From G963663615 sp963663615 (GTDB taxonomy: Bacteria > Bacteroidota > Ignavibacteria > Ignavibacteriales > Melioribacteraceae): a DNA stretch of 64,000 nucleotides. The notes beneath the pieces are model-generated. The model did no database searches and was not told where the DNA came from. It saw only the letters and a list, made by a program, of their open reading frames with translations. The stretch covers positions 4,030,001 through 4,094,000 of the forward strand of contig OY760517.1 in the NCBI GenBank assembly GCA_963663615.1. Reading direction: 5' to 3'. Below, piece after piece: positions 17,480 through 26,907 of this stretch; the first letter of the stretch is position 1, and each line of letters opens with the position of its first letter. Made by a program: the position numbers and the translations under genes.

Positions 17480-18374
17480 TTATGTTTTCAGAAGTTTGAT
17501 GTTTGTTCCCGGACACAATGAAAGATTGTTGAAGAGTGCTGCAAGATCGAAAGCTGATGTTTTATTATTAGATATAGAAGATTCAGTTCAACCTGTTAGC
17601 AATAAAGTTATAGCAAGAGAAAAAATTATTGAATATACAAAATCGGGTGCATTTAAGAATCACTATGTTTTTCCAAGGGTTAATGACAGGGAAAGTGGTG
17701 AGTTATTAAAGGATGTGCATAACCTTACGATTGATGGTATAAATGGTTTTATGTATCCTAAATCAAAAAAGGGTGAGGATGTTTACTTTTTCTCAAAACT
17801 TCTAGAAACAATTGAATATGAAAAGGGAATACCGGTAGGTACATTTAAAATTATTCCGCTAATTGAAACAGCAGCAGCTGTATTAAATGCCCAGGAAATA
17901 TGCCAGGCATCGGATCGTGTTGTTGCTATTGCATTTGGATGTGAGGATTTTATAACTGATCTTAGAGGTATTCACGATTCGGAACATGAAAGCTTATTTA
18001 CTCCAAGAGCAATGATTGCAATGGCTGCAAGAGCTAATGATGTTGTTCCAATTGATACAGTACATATCAATGTTCATGATCTTGAAGATTTGGAAGTTAA
18101 CCTTAATACTGCCAAGAAGTTGGGATTTGAAGGTATGCTTGTATTAAATCCAAAAGAACTTGAGTTGGCACATAGTTATTTCTCTCCAAGTGAAGAAGAA
18201 TATAAAGATGCCCTGGATATGATTAAACTTTCCGAACAGGCTTTTGCTGAAGGTAAGGGCGTGGCTATTATGAATAATAAGTTTATCGGTCCGCCAATGC
18301 TTGCAACAGCTAAAAGGACAATAAAGAGATATGAAGTAATAAAAACTAGAGAAGAAGGATTTAATAATGAGTAA
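17472..18374 (+). CDS. CitE/HpcH-family acyl-CoA lyase
   Basis: 300 residues, TIM-barrel CitE-like (HpcH/HpaI superfamily). Motifs: RSLMFVPGHNERLL, ADVLLLDIEDSVQP (metal/CoA region), FPRVNDRESG, PLIETAAAVLNAQEI (metal-binding Glu) and IAFGCEDFITDLRG (metal-binding Asp). A family-typical IHPxQ segment is instead VLNPKE (near residue 223), a possible specificity change. Relatives cleave or form malyl-, citramalyl- or methylmalyl-CoA. An AAGGAG site precedes ATG 17472 and the gene overlaps the MaoC gene by 8 bases and the NeuD-like gene by 8 bases. I infer a hydratase/lyase pair that builds or trims a hydroxy-acyl-CoA for sugar N-acylation. Confidence 0.8.
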   Translation: MADYVFRSLMFVPGHNERLLKSAARSKADVLLLDIEDSVQPVSNKVIAREKIIEYTKSGAFKNHYVFPRVNDRESGELLKDVHNLTIDGINGFMYPKSKKGEDVYFFSKLLETIEYEKGIPVGTFKIIPLIETAAAVLNAQEICQASDRVVAIAFGCEDFITDLRGIHDSEHESLFTPRAMIAMAARANDVVPIDTVHINVHDLEDLEVNLNTAKKLGFEGMLVLNPKELELAHSYFSPSEEEYKDALDMIKLSEQAFAEGKGVAIMNNKFIGPPMLATAKRTIKRYEVIKTREEGFNNE

Positions 18375-19032
18375 AAAGGTTGTTATTATTGGCGGTGAAG
18401 GAAATGGCGGAGTTGTTGCATCGTTAATTGAAGATAACAGAAATAGATATAATGATTTTGAATTTGAAGTTGCTGGTTTTATTAATGATTATGAAATTGG
18501 GAAAAAAATAAACGGGTATCCGGTTCTTGGTGGTACCAATGAAATTGATAAGTTTTTAAAGGAAGATTACTGGTTTATTTATGCCATACACATGATTGGA
18601 CGAAATGTTCTTTCTGAAAAAGTTTTTAACGACATGAATATACCAAGGGAACGATTTGCTACTATAGTACACAAAACTGCATTTGTTGCCAATAATGCAA
18701 TTTTAGATACTGGTGTGGTTGTTATGTCCAACTGCTATATTGGTCCAAAAGCACACATAGGTATGTGCTCTCTTGTTTTGGCAAATGCACTTATTGGTCA
18801 TGATACAAATGTTGGACCGCTTTGTCACTTCTCAGTAGGCTCCATTACAAGCTCTTATGTAACAATAGGTAAAGCATCGGATGTAACTCTTGGTGCCCGT
18901 GTTTTGGAAAAAAGGACACTTGGCGATTATTCGGTTGCTGGTGCACATAGTCTTGTTACAAAGGATATTCCTGACTATGAAATACATGTAGGTACTCCTG
19001 CCAAGTTTATGAAAAAAGTTAAAATGGACTAA
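18367..19032 (+). CDS. NeuD/PglD-like left-handed beta-helix acyltransferase
   Basis: 221 residues. N-terminal Rossmann-like half (KKVVIIGGEGNGGVVASLI, about 3-21, and AGFINDYEIGKKINGYPVLG) joined to a left-handed beta-helix of hexapeptide repeats (NNAILDTGVVVMSNCYIGPKA, GKASDVTLGARV) and the closing VGTPAKFMKKV. The family acylates amino or hydroxyl groups on nucleotide sugars using acyl-CoA. The PglD catalytic His probably corresponds to the His in LIGHDTNVG. Its 5' end overlaps the CitE-like gene, and the FdtB aminotransferase follows 37 bases later. It is therefore the likely N-acyltransferase for the 3-amino sugar, replacing FdtC. The acyl group may not be acetyl. Confidence 0.82.
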   Translation: MSKKVVIIGGEGNGGVVASLIEDNRNRYNDFEFEVAGFINDYEIGKKINGYPVLGGTNEIDKFLKEDYWFIYAIHMIGRNVLSEKVFNDMNIPRERFATIVHKTAFVANNAILDTGVVVMSNCYIGPKAHIGMCSLVLANALIGHDTNVGPLCHFSVGSITSSYVTIGKASDVTLGARVLEKRTLGDYSVAGAHSLVTKDIPDYEIHVGTPAKFMKKVKMD

Positions 19033-19069
19033 TTTTATATCTTAATGATTTTGAAACAGGTTTTAGATA

Positions 19070-20176
19070 ATGATAAAATTTCTTGATTTACAAAAGATAA
19101 CGCAGAAATATGAACCCGAAATATCCGATGCGATTAAAAGAGTAGTTGATTCGGGTTGGTATTTGCTGGGTAATGAAGTTAGTGCGTTTGAAGAGGAATA
19201 TGCTCAATATATCGGTTCCAAACATTGCATTGGTGTTGCAAACGGACTGGATGCCTTGAGGCTAATTTTACGTGCATACATTGAATTGGGAAAACTTTCC
19301 GAAGGTGATGAAATTATTGTGCCAGCCAATACTTATATTGCATCTGTTTTGGCTATTACAGATAACAAGTTAAAACCTGTTTTTGTTGAACCGGATATTA
19401 ACACATATAATATTGATCCGTACCGAATTGAAGAAAAAATAACAGATAAAACAAAAGGCATTATGATTGTCCACCTATATGGACATAATTCAATGCATAC
19501 CGAAATACAAAAAATTGTTGAAAAGCATAATCTTTTGTTGGTTGAAGATAATGCACAATCACAAGGTTGCTATTTTGATGGTAAAAGAACCGGTTCTGTG
19601 GGTAATGCTGCCGGACACAGTTTTTATCCGGGTAAAAATTTGGGTGCTCTTGGTGATGCCGGTGCTGTAACTACAGATGATAGTGAATTGGCAGAGGTTA
19701 TTCGTGCACTTGGTAATTATGGCTCAAATAAAAAGTATTACAATGATTACAAGGGGTTAAATTCAAGACTTGATGAGATTCAGTCTGCCGCCCTTAGAGT
19801 AAAATTGAAATATCTTGATGAAGATAACCAATATAGAAGAAACATAGCAAAGTTATATATAGAAAAGATTACTAACCCGGCTATAAAGCTTCCTGAATGG
19901 AACAATATGGACGATCATGTTTTCCATTTATTTGTAATAAGGACTGAGAATAGGGATAAATTACAAGCTTATTTATCTGAAAATGAAGTGCAAACTTTAA
20001 TTCATTATCCTGTTCCTCCACATAAACAGGAGTGTTATACTGAGTATGCCGGTGAAAATTATCCGGTAACTGAAAAAATACATTCGGAAGTATTAAGTTT
20101 ACCAATTAGTCCGGTAATGGAACCGGAAATGGTAGAAACAGTAATTAGGTTACTAAATCAATACAATCCTGCTTAA
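19070..20176 (+). CDS. fdtB: dTDP-3-keto-6-deoxyhexose 3-aminotransferase, FdtB/QdtB-like
   Basis: 368-residue PLP enzyme of the DegT/DnrJ/EryC1/StrS family. Close agreement with FdtB across MIKFLDLQ, DSGWYLLGNEV, GVANGLDALRLILRAY, PANTYIASVLAI, EDNAQSQGC, SFYPGKNLGALGDAGA (PLP Lys189), NSRLDEIQSAALRVKLKYLDEDN, HLFVIRTENRDKL and IHYPVPPHKQECY. It transfers an amino group to C3 of the FdtA product, giving dTDP-Fuc3N or dTDP-Qui3N. It is the only aminotransferase in the operon, so it cannot also be the PglE needed for bacillosamine without dual use. Confidence 0.9.
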   Translation: MIKFLDLQKITQKYEPEISDAIKRVVDSGWYLLGNEVSAFEEEYAQYIGSKHCIGVANGLDALRLILRAYIELGKLSEGDEIIVPANTYIASVLAITDNKLKPVFVEPDINTYNIDPYRIEEKITDKTKGIMIVHLYGHNSMHTEIQKIVEKHNLLLVEDNAQSQGCYFDGKRTGSVGNAAGHSFYPGKNLGALGDAGAVTTDDSELAEVIRALGNYGSNKKYYNDYKGLNSRLDEIQSAALRVKLKYLDEDNQYRRNIAKLYIEKITNPAIKLPEWNNMDDHVFHLFVIRTENRDKLQAYLSENEVQTLIHYPVPPHKQECYTEYAGENYPVTEKIHSEVLSLPISPVMEPEMVETVIRLLNQYNPA

Positions 20177-20179
20177 TAT

Positions 20180-21673
20180 ATGTCAGAGACCAAACCGTAC
20201 AGAGAAATCATAAAAACCACCTCTATTTATGGTTCTACTAAAGTTTTTCAAATTCTTATAAACATTTTACGAAACAAGTTAATTGCAATCCTGCTTGGTC
20301 CTGCCGGTATGGGTATAGCCGGATTGTTTACCTCTTCATCAACACTTGTTGGGGTTATTACCAATTTCGGACTTGAAACAAGTGCTGTAAAGAATATAGC
20401 TGAAGAGAATAGTAAAAAAGATACTGAAGCAATTTCACGGATTGTAAGAGTTGTTCAGGTATTGGTTTGGCTTACCGGATTATTAGGGATGATATCTACA
20501 ATAATCCTTTCCAAATACCTAAGTGAATTTACTTTTGGAAGCGATGAATATACAATCGAATTTATAATTTTATCGGTTGTGTTGCTAATAAATCAGTTAA
20601 GAGTTGGACGTTCTGTTGTTTTAAGGGGAACGCGAAATGTTAAATTTCTTACCTTATCCTCTTTAACGGGTGCTCTTTCAGGTCTGCTTATTACAATTCC
20701 TCTATACTATATCTGGGGTGTTAAGGGTATAGTACCTGCCATGATTTTAATGGCACTTGCCCAATTTGTTATTTCCCATCATTTCTTTAAGAAAATAAAA
20801 TTATCCAAAGTTATTGTTCCTTTTAAGGAAGTTATGTCCAAAGGACGAGGAATGGTAACAATGGGAATAACTATTTCATTTAGTGGGATAATTTCTCTTA
20901 GTACCTCCTATTTAATTAAGGTATTTATTAGCCATCTTGGCGGGGTTGCCGATGTTGGACTTTATGATGCTGGCTTTACACTTATTTTTTCGTATGCTGG
21001 TTTGGTGCTGGATTCAATAGCTACGGATTACTATCCAAGGCTTTCCGAAATAGCCCATGATAATAAAAAAATTCGTGATGGAGTTAACCAGCAAACGGAA
21101 ATAGCGTTTTTACTGTTGGCTCCTTTGATTATATTCTTCCTGGTATTTTCCAACGATATAGTTTACATTCTTTATTCCGACAAATTCCTGGGTATGTCGG
21201 ATATGATTTTGTTTGGTGCCTTAAGTATTTTATTCAGAACTGGCAGTTGGTCTATATCATTTGCGTTTATTGCAAAAGGCGATTCTAAACAATTCTTTAT
21301 AAATGAATTATTTGTAAACATAGTTAAGTTGCCACTTAATTATTTCTTGTATATGTATTATGGCGTAGCTGGTTTAGGCTTGGCTATGTTAATAATGTAT
21401 ATTTTTTATATGTGTGTTGCTTATTTTGTTTCAAACAGAAAATTTGGTTTTAGTTACTCATCCGATACATTAAAAGTATTCCTTTTATCACTTCTCTTTA
21501 CATTTGCCAGTTTTTCTATGGTATTGGTAACTTCAGGGTTATGGAAATACATATTGGGTGTTATCCTTTTTATCGTCTCACTAATCTATTCGTATTTTGA
21601 AGTAGATAAAAGAGTTGGTATTAAGGGTATTGTGAAAAACATAAGGAAAAAATTCAATGGAAAATCTTCCTAA
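20180..21673 (+). CDS. wzx: Wzx-type flippase (MOP superfamily O-antigen/EPS translocase)
   Basis: 497 residues, 12-14 predicted membrane helices. N-terminal GSTKVFQILINILRNKLIAILLGPAGMGIAGLF and the repeat of polysaccharide-synthase-like helices (GDSKQFFINELFVNIVKLPLNY) mark the O-antigen flippase group of the MOP superfamily. It would flip the undecaprenyl-linked repeat unit to the periplasm. It starts 3 bases after the aminotransferase stop and its end overlaps the following glycosyltransferase by 17 bases. Substrate range is not readable. Confidence 0.9.
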   Translation: MSETKPYREIIKTTSIYGSTKVFQILINILRNKLIAILLGPAGMGIAGLFTSSSTLVGVITNFGLETSAVKNIAEENSKKDTEAISRIVRVVQVLVWLTGLLGMISTIILSKYLSEFTFGSDEYTIEFIILSVVLLINQLRVGRSVVLRGTRNVKFLTLSSLTGALSGLLITIPLYYIWGVKGIVPAMILMALAQFVISHHFFKKIKLSKVIVPFKEVMSKGRGMVTMGITISFSGIISLSTSYLIKVFISHLGGVADVGLYDAGFTLIFSYAGLVLDSIATDYYPRLSEIAHDNKKIRDGVNQQTEIAFLLLAPLIIFFLVFSNDIVYILYSDKFLGMSDMILFGALSILFRTGSWSISFAFIAKGDSKQFFINELFVNIVKLPLNYFLYMYYGVAGLGLAMLIMYIFYMCVAYFVSNRKFGFSYSSDTLKVFLLSLLFTFASFSMVLVTSGLWKYILGVILFIVSLIYSYFEVDKRVGIKGIVKNIRKKFNGKSS

Positions 21674-22583
21674 AATATCAATTAGAGTTATTACTTATAA
21701 CCAGGAAAAATTACTTCCAAGAGCTCTTGATTCAGTATTACAGCAGAGAGAGTATGTACATGAAATTATAATATCGGATGACTGTTCAACAGATAATACA
21801 TGGGGTGTAATTCAGGAATATTATAAAAAGTATCCTGATATAATTAGACCCTACAGAAATGAAAAGAATCTGGGAATATTTGAGAATATAGAACAATCAT
21901 GGAAGTATTTTACTGGTGAAGTTATTTTTAACCTGGCAGGTGATGATGCTTTTTGTGATGGTATATTCAAACATACAATTGATGTTATTGAAGAAGAAAA
22001 AATAGATTACAAAAATGAATTGTTCACTATTTTTATGGATTGGAAAACAAGATCGCCCGAAGGTAAAGAGAAAATTTATACAAACGAAAGAGTTTTAAAG
22101 CACGATCCTCTTAGCTTAAAATTACGTTACCTTTTAACAAACCGATCTATTGCAGTAAGCAATAATGTAATTAAGAATTTTTTCCCAATACCAAAAAATG
22201 TAGGTATTTTTGCTGATGGATTAATTGATATTCAGTTACAGTTGTTCACTAAAAAATATTATTACAAAAGTTTTGTTGGCTCAATATATTACACTGATAT
22301 AGGCATTGCTTCCCGAACTGATACAGCACATAGAATAAACTCGAAAATAATGGTATTTGAAGAGTATAAAAAAATAATACCAAATTTATCGAGCCATGAT
22401 CTTGACTGGATTGAATATACAATTGCGTTAAATACTTTATTGAGAGACGGATTTAGTACGAAACGCTTTTTGAAATATGTAAAGTACCTTTTTAAAAACC
22501 TTACTTTCAGATACGGTTTTGAATTTTTCAAAAATCAAATTAAATCGTCGCTGGCATTATTTAAAAGAATGTTGTTTCGTTAA
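21657..22583 (+). CDS. Family 2 glycosyltransferase
   Basis: 308 residues. GT-A fold start ISIRVITYNQEKLLPRALDSVLQQ, then IISDDCSTDNTWGVIQEY, YRNEKNLGIFENIEQSWKYFTGEVIFNLAGDDAFCDG, where GDD stands in for the metal-binding DxD. Inverting GT2 enzymes add one sugar to the lipid-linked repeat on the cytoplasmic face. The start lies inside the flippase gene, giving tight coupling. Donor sugar unknown; GDP-fucose or the dTDP amino sugar are candidates made in this operon. Confidence 0.88.
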   Translation: MENLPKISIRVITYNQEKLLPRALDSVLQQREYVHEIIISDDCSTDNTWGVIQEYYKKYPDIIRPYRNEKNLGIFENIEQSWKYFTGEVIFNLAGDDAFCDGIFKHTIDVIEEEKIDYKNELFTIFMDWKTRSPEGKEKIYTNERVLKHDPLSLKLRYLLTNRSIAVSNNVIKNFFPIPKNVGIFADGLIDIQLQLFTKKYYYKSFVGSIYYTDIGIASRTDTAHRINSKIMVFEEYKKIIPNLSSHDLDWIEYTIALNTLLRDGFSTKRFLKYVKYLFKNLTFRYGFEFFKNQIKSSLALFKRMLFR

Positions 22584-22622
22584 TTACTAATAGGTTTATG
22601 TTTAATCCAGATTAAATGATCA

Positions 22623-23822
22623 ATGAAAAAACCAATTAAAATATTATGGATATGTCATTTCTCAAATGAGGAAATTAATAAGCATTTTAAAACTAATGTT
22701 AATTACTTTGCTCCATGGATTGATCAATTAATTAAATTATTTGAAGGTTCTGAAGAGGTTCAGGTTACAATTCTGGCACCTAATGTTTTTACTTATAAAA
22801 ACGATAAACTTACAATTAGAGGTATTGATTACTACTTTTATAAATATTCTCCTGACTGGATTAAACCAAATTTATATGAAAAGCTTAGGTTAGGGTACAT
22901 ATCCAAATATCCTACAGTTATAAAAAATACAAAAAATATTATAGACGAAATAAATCCTGATGTAATTCATTTTCATGGAGCTGAAAACCTTTACTACTCA
23001 GTTTTGTTTAATGAAGTGAAAAACAGATATAAATGTTTTCTTACCATACAGGGTTTTGCATTCTTGTCGGAAACAAAAAGTTTTATTTACAACTATTTCC
23101 ATAAAATAAGAACAGCAGTTGAAAAAAATACAATACGTAAGGTTTCCCGAATAGGTGTTAGAACCGAAGAAATGGCAAATATTGTTAAGGAGCTTAACCC
23201 TGAATGCAAACTGTTCTGGCACAATTATCCAATAAATATACCAACCATAAAGTCAGACCCGCAAAAAAAATATGATATTGCTTTCTTTGCCCGTGTTACA
23301 AAAAATAAGGGTATTGAGGATTTAATAGAAGCAACAAGAATACTAAAAGAACGAAATATTGATTTGAGTGTAATTGTTATTGGTGACGGATCAAAAAGTT
23401 ATCTTGAATTCCTTAAAAACAAAATTGCCAAATATAAACTCGAATCCAATTACGATTTTCAGGGATTTAAAAAGCAGGAAGAAGCCTATGAACTCTTAGG
23501 TAAATCTCATTTATATGTAATACCAACATATCATGATATAATTCCCGGCACCCTAATAGAAAATATGTTTCTTAAAATACCTTCCATTGCATATAATGTT
23601 GGTGGAATACCCTCATTAAATGACAATATGGAAAGTGTTATTTTGGTTGAAAAAGGTGATATTGATTCCCTGGCTTCTTCAATCTACAAGCTTCATAATG
23701 ATGAAAAACTAAGGAATCAATTAAGTGAAAACGCTTACAATGTTGCCTGTTCAATGTTCGACAACAACAAGGTAAAAGCGGATTTGGAAAAGATTTATTC
23801 AATAATAGATAATGAAAAATAA
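22623..23822 (+). CDS. Family 4 glycosyltransferase
   Basis: 399 residues, GT-B fold. The C-terminal Glycos_transf_1 domain shows IAFFARVTKNKGIEDLIEATRIL, VIVIGDGSKSYL, YDFQGFKKQEEAYELLGKSHLYVIPTYHDIIPGTLIENMFLKIP, with the retaining-GT Glu in the last segment. The N-terminal acceptor domain has DVIHFHGAENLYYSVLF. It probably adds a sugar to the growing repeat. It is preceded by 39 bases after the GT2 gene and overlaps the Wzy-like gene by 11 bases. Confidence 0.87.
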   Translation: MKKPIKILWICHFSNEEINKHFKTNVNYFAPWIDQLIKLFEGSEEVQVTILAPNVFTYKNDKLTIRGIDYYFYKYSPDWIKPNLYEKLRLGYISKYPTVIKNTKNIIDEINPDVIHFHGAENLYYSVLFNEVKNRYKCFLTIQGFAFLSETKSFIYNYFHKIRTAVEKNTIRKVSRIGVRTEEMANIVKELNPECKLFWHNYPINIPTIKSDPQKKYDIAFFARVTKNKGIEDLIEATRILKERNIDLSVIVIGDGSKSYLEFLKNKIAKYKLESNYDFQGFKKQEEAYELLGKSHLYVIPTYHDIIPGTLIENMFLKIPSIAYNVGGIPSLNDNMESVILVEKGDIDSLASSIYKLHNDEKLRNQLSENAYNVACSMFDNNKVKADLEKIYSIIDNEK

Positions 23823-25086
23823 AAACTATTTAATGACATTCTGGGTCATAGTATTTATTGCTATGATATTTACCAGATTACCAATGTTTTACAAGTATAA
23901 TTATAACTTGTCATTTCTACCGATGATAGCATTATCATTGCTGCAATATTTTATTATACTTGCAAATATTGGAAAGTTTAAAATAAGGTATGTGATAAAA
24001 AATTCACCTTGGATTATTCTTTCAATAGTTGCTCTTGTATTCTTTTTAGCAATAGGTTATGGTAATAAAGGTGGAATTGAAACTCAGAATATGGTTTTGC
24101 TTTCAATTTTACCAGCCTATTTTTTAGGTTTTTATTTAGGTATTCATAGAAACCTTAAATATCTTAAAATACTATTTGCTGCATTGTATTTGGTAGTTAC
24201 ATTCTATTCACTTGAAGTAATTCTACTGCAATCTTCGCTCGGAAACATATATACTCAGGATTCGTTTTTTCTAAGTAAACAATCCACAATTTTATATTGG
24301 CCCTTTGTTTTTTATATATCGAATATTTCGTTGATATTACTCTTGTCTCACTTTAAGAAATTAATCTTCAGGGTGATGCTTATTGTTTCCAATGTAGTAG
24401 TTTTTCTTGCAGTATTATATAGTGATTTTCTTGCAACAAAAATTCTATATGTGATATTTTTGGGAATAATTCTTACAATAGCAACATACAGGTATTCGGT
24501 TAAAAGAATAATTCTTTTTGGGGCACTATCTCTTGTTGCAATAATATTTATATCGTTTGAATACATATCAACATTAGCAGGTTATATGGAAGATGTTTAC
24601 CAAAGTTTTGTTGTAATATCATCTTTTGATACCAGTAAGTTTGATTTGATAACCAGTGGTAGGTATCATGTTCTTAATTATTCGATAGATAGTTTTCTGG
24701 ACTCGCCATTATGGGGAAAAGGAGGTTACTGGAATTATGGAAACTCAAGTAATGTTGTTGCAAGCCAGCACTCTTCAATTCTCGACTTTTTTGCATTTTA
24801 CGGACTGTTTGCAATTCCGATACTCATGATGTATGTTTCGTTTTTAAGAAGAGCCTTTAGTAATAAGAGCAAACTAAACACACTTTTTAGTGAAGATTTA
24901 TCGCTTTTTTTCAAGGTAGTATTTGGTAGTCAATTGGCTATATTTATGGTATCACTGCTTAATCCTTATCTGTTAACTTATCCTCCGCTGGATGCCATTA
25001 CATTTTTGCTTGGTGGCTGGGTTCTGGGTTTAAAGTATGCACATTCCAAAAGAAAATCGCTAATGTTATCGAAACCATTGAAGTAA
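23812..25086 (+). CDS. wzy: Wzy-like O-antigen/EPS polymerase
   Basis: 424 residues, at least ten hydrophobic helices and no soluble domain. A large periplasmic loop region around residues 250-330 contains TSGRYHVLNYSIDSFLDSPLWGKG, resembling the conserved segment of Wzy/O-antigen ligase proteins (R-x3-3W type pattern followed by LGKGxxxxG-like). Position between glycosyltransferases downstream of wzx supports the polymerase role. Wzy proteins are very divergent, so the call rests on topology, this motif and context. An O-antigen ligase is the alternative. Confidence 0.78.
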   Translation: MKNKNYLMTFWVIVFIAMIFTRLPMFYKYNYNLSFLPMIALSLLQYFIILANIGKFKIRYVIKNSPWIILSIVALVFFLAIGYGNKGGIETQNMVLLSILPAYFLGFYLGIHRNLKYLKILFAALYLVVTFYSLEVILLQSSLGNIYTQDSFFLSKQSTILYWPFVFYISNISLILLLSHFKKLIFRVMLIVSNVVVFLAVLYSDFLATKILYVIFLGIILTIATYRYSVKRIILFGALSLVAIIFISFEYISTLAGYMEDVYQSFVVISSFDTSKFDLITSGRYHVLNYSIDSFLDSPLWGKGGYWNYGNSSNVVASQHSSILDFFAFYGLFAIPILMMYVSFLRRAFSNKSKLNTLFSEDLSLFFKVVFGSQLAIFMVSLLNPYLLTYPPLDAITFLLGGWVLGLKYAHSKRKSLMLSKPLK

Positions 25087-25099
25087 TAGGGGTATCTAA

Positions 25100-25690
25100 A
25101 TGTTATCTTTAATGTTTAATCTTAAAAAATATCTGCGATACACAAGAATAATTATTACAACTATCTTAACTTATATTCAGTTGTTTTTAATGAAAATAAA
25201 GTTTGGTAAAAAAGTAATTTTCGATGGTGCTCCCTATATAGTATGTCATCCCAAAACCAGAAAATTTACTATAGGTAATAACTGTAAATTTAATTCTTCC
25301 AAATACTCCAATTTTATTGGAATAAATCACCATTGCATTCTTACCACAATGAACGATGATGCAGAAATTGTAATCGGAAATAATTCCGGGTTTAGCGGTA
25401 CTACTATTGCGAGTTTTAAAAGTATTACAATAGGTAATAACGTTAAATGTGGTGCAAATACATTAATTACTGATTCGGATTGGCATCCCGAAGATAAACG
25501 TGCCGGAGAGCCTAAACCGGTTGTTATTCATGATAATGTTTGGCTTGGATATGGTGCAGTTGTTCTTAAAGGTGTTACAATTGGTGAAAATTCTCTAATT
25601 GGTGCTGGAAGCGTGGTTGTGCGTGATATACCCCCTAATGTAATAGCAGGAGGAAACCCCTGTAAAATTATACGAGAAATTGATATATGA
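25100..25690 (+). CDS. Hexapeptide-repeat O-acetyltransferase (WcaF/maltose-acetyltransferase-like)
   Basis: 196 residues. A short hydrophobic N-terminus, then left-handed beta-helix repeats (IVIGNNSGFSGTTIASFKSITIGNNVKCGANTLI and VTIGENSLIGAGSVVVRDIPPN) with the acetyltransferase signature TDSDWHPEDKR (catalytic His) and the end GGNPCKIIREI. Acyl-CoA-dependent sugar O-acetylation in the cytoplasm is the family role. It overlaps the next glycosyltransferase by 4 bases (ATGA). It is distinct from the two NeuD/PglD-type acyltransferases in this operon, which carry a Rossmann-like front half. Confidence 0.88.
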   Translation: MLSLMFNLKKYLRYTRIIITTILTYIQLFLMKIKFGKKVIFDGAPYIVCHPKTRKFTIGNNCKFNSSKYSNFIGINHHCILTTMNDDAEIVIGNNSGFSGTTIASFKSITIGNNVKCGANTLITDSDWHPEDKRAGEPKPVVIHDNVWLGYGAVVLKGVTIGENSLIGAGSVVVRDIPPNVIAGGNPCKIIREIDI

Positions 25691-26841
25691 ATGTTTTGTT
25701 TACTGGTTTGTATGGTGTACCATATTCAAAAAGAGCTGCTGATGTTAGACTTAATTCATTTGCAAAATTATTTAAGAAAATTGGTTGCGATGTAACCATA
25801 CTAAATAAAATAAATCCGAAGAATAGAGACATTACCTCAACCGAAAATAGTGATTATAATATTGTTGAAGTTAAGACTCTAAAATTATTTTACTCAATTA
25901 AACTATTATTGCCTCTTCTTTCGTATATATCCGAAATATTTGCAATATTCCGCCTTTCCTCAAAGAAGAAGATTGATTTAATTCATGTTTATTCAGGACA
26001 TTTTATTGATATAATTTTCTACAAGCTTTTATCTAAATTAGTATCTGCAAAAGTTGTTTACCAATATGTTGAGTTCCGTACCGCAAAGGGTATGAGGGGA
26101 CCATATCATAAAATAAACAATTATCTGGTGGATAATTATGCATTAAAGTTTGTTGATGGTGTTATAAATATAAGCACATTTCTTGAAGATCATGTACAGA
26201 AAATAAATAAAAAATTACCTACAGTTAAAATACCACCAATCTGCGATTTCAAATATTTCAAAACGGTAAAAAAGGAAAATGAGTCCGGCGATTATTTACT
26301 GTTTTGTGGCTCAACGGGGTATTATGATGTAATTGATTTGATTATAAATTCTTATAAAACTTCCGATTTAGGCAAAAATAATATTAAGCTTATTTTGATA
26401 CTTAGCGGATCGCTTGACAGGGTAGAGAAAGAAATTGAGAACGATGATAATATAGAAGTTTTATCTAATCTGGAATATGAAAAATTGGTGTCTTTTTACA
26501 AGGGAGCCAAGGCACTTTTAATTCCTCTTCGGGATACAATTGAAGATACTGCAAGATTTCCTAATAAAATATGCGAATATTTTGCAAGCGAAAGTATAAT
26601 TATCACTACCAACTATGGTGAAGTTAAATATTACTTTGAAGATTCTAAAAATTCATTTGTCTCTGAAAGTTTTACTGTTAATGATTATGCCCAAAAACTT
26701 AATTTAGTTTTGAGTGATGAGGCAGTGTTAAGTAGTATCAGAAAAGAATCAATGGAAACAGGAAGAAAGTATTTCGATAATTATTCCTATGAAGATAAAC
26801 TAAAAGAATTTGTTGCTAAAACTACAAATAGAAGTATATAA
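25687..26841 (+). CDS. Family 4-like glycosyltransferase
   Basis: 384 residues, GT-B architecture. N-terminal domain NVLFTGLYGVPYSKRAADVRLNSFAKLFKKIG with a long middle region, and C-terminal domain YLLFCGSTGYYDVIDLII, VLSNLEYEKLVSFYKGAKALLIPLRD, RFPNKICEYFASESIIITTNYGEVKYYF, where the Glu of KICEYFA corresponds to the GT4 nucleotide-sugar contact. Starts within the stop of the acetyltransferase gene. Donor and acceptor unknown. Confidence 0.82.
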   Translation: MNVLFTGLYGVPYSKRAADVRLNSFAKLFKKIGCDVTILNKINPKNRDITSTENSDYNIVEVKTLKLFYSIKLLLPLLSYISEIFAIFRLSSKKKIDLIHVYSGHFIDIIFYKLLSKLVSAKVVYQYVEFRTAKGMRGPYHKINNYLVDNYALKFVDGVINISTFLEDHVQKINKKLPTVKIPPICDFKYFKTVKKENESGDYLLFCGSTGYYDVIDLIINSYKTSDLGKNNIKLILILSGSLDRVEKEIENDDNIEVLSNLEYEKLVSFYKGAKALLIPLRDTIEDTARFPNKICEYFASESIIITTNYGEVKYYFEDSKNSFVSESFTVNDYAQKLNLVLSDEAVLSSIRKESMETGRKYFDNYSYEDKLKEFVAKTTNRSI

Positions 26842-26907
26842 ATCATTCACTAAATAAATTTAATTTATGCTGCTAATGTAGCAATATTACAATCCAGGAA
26901 TATTGTT

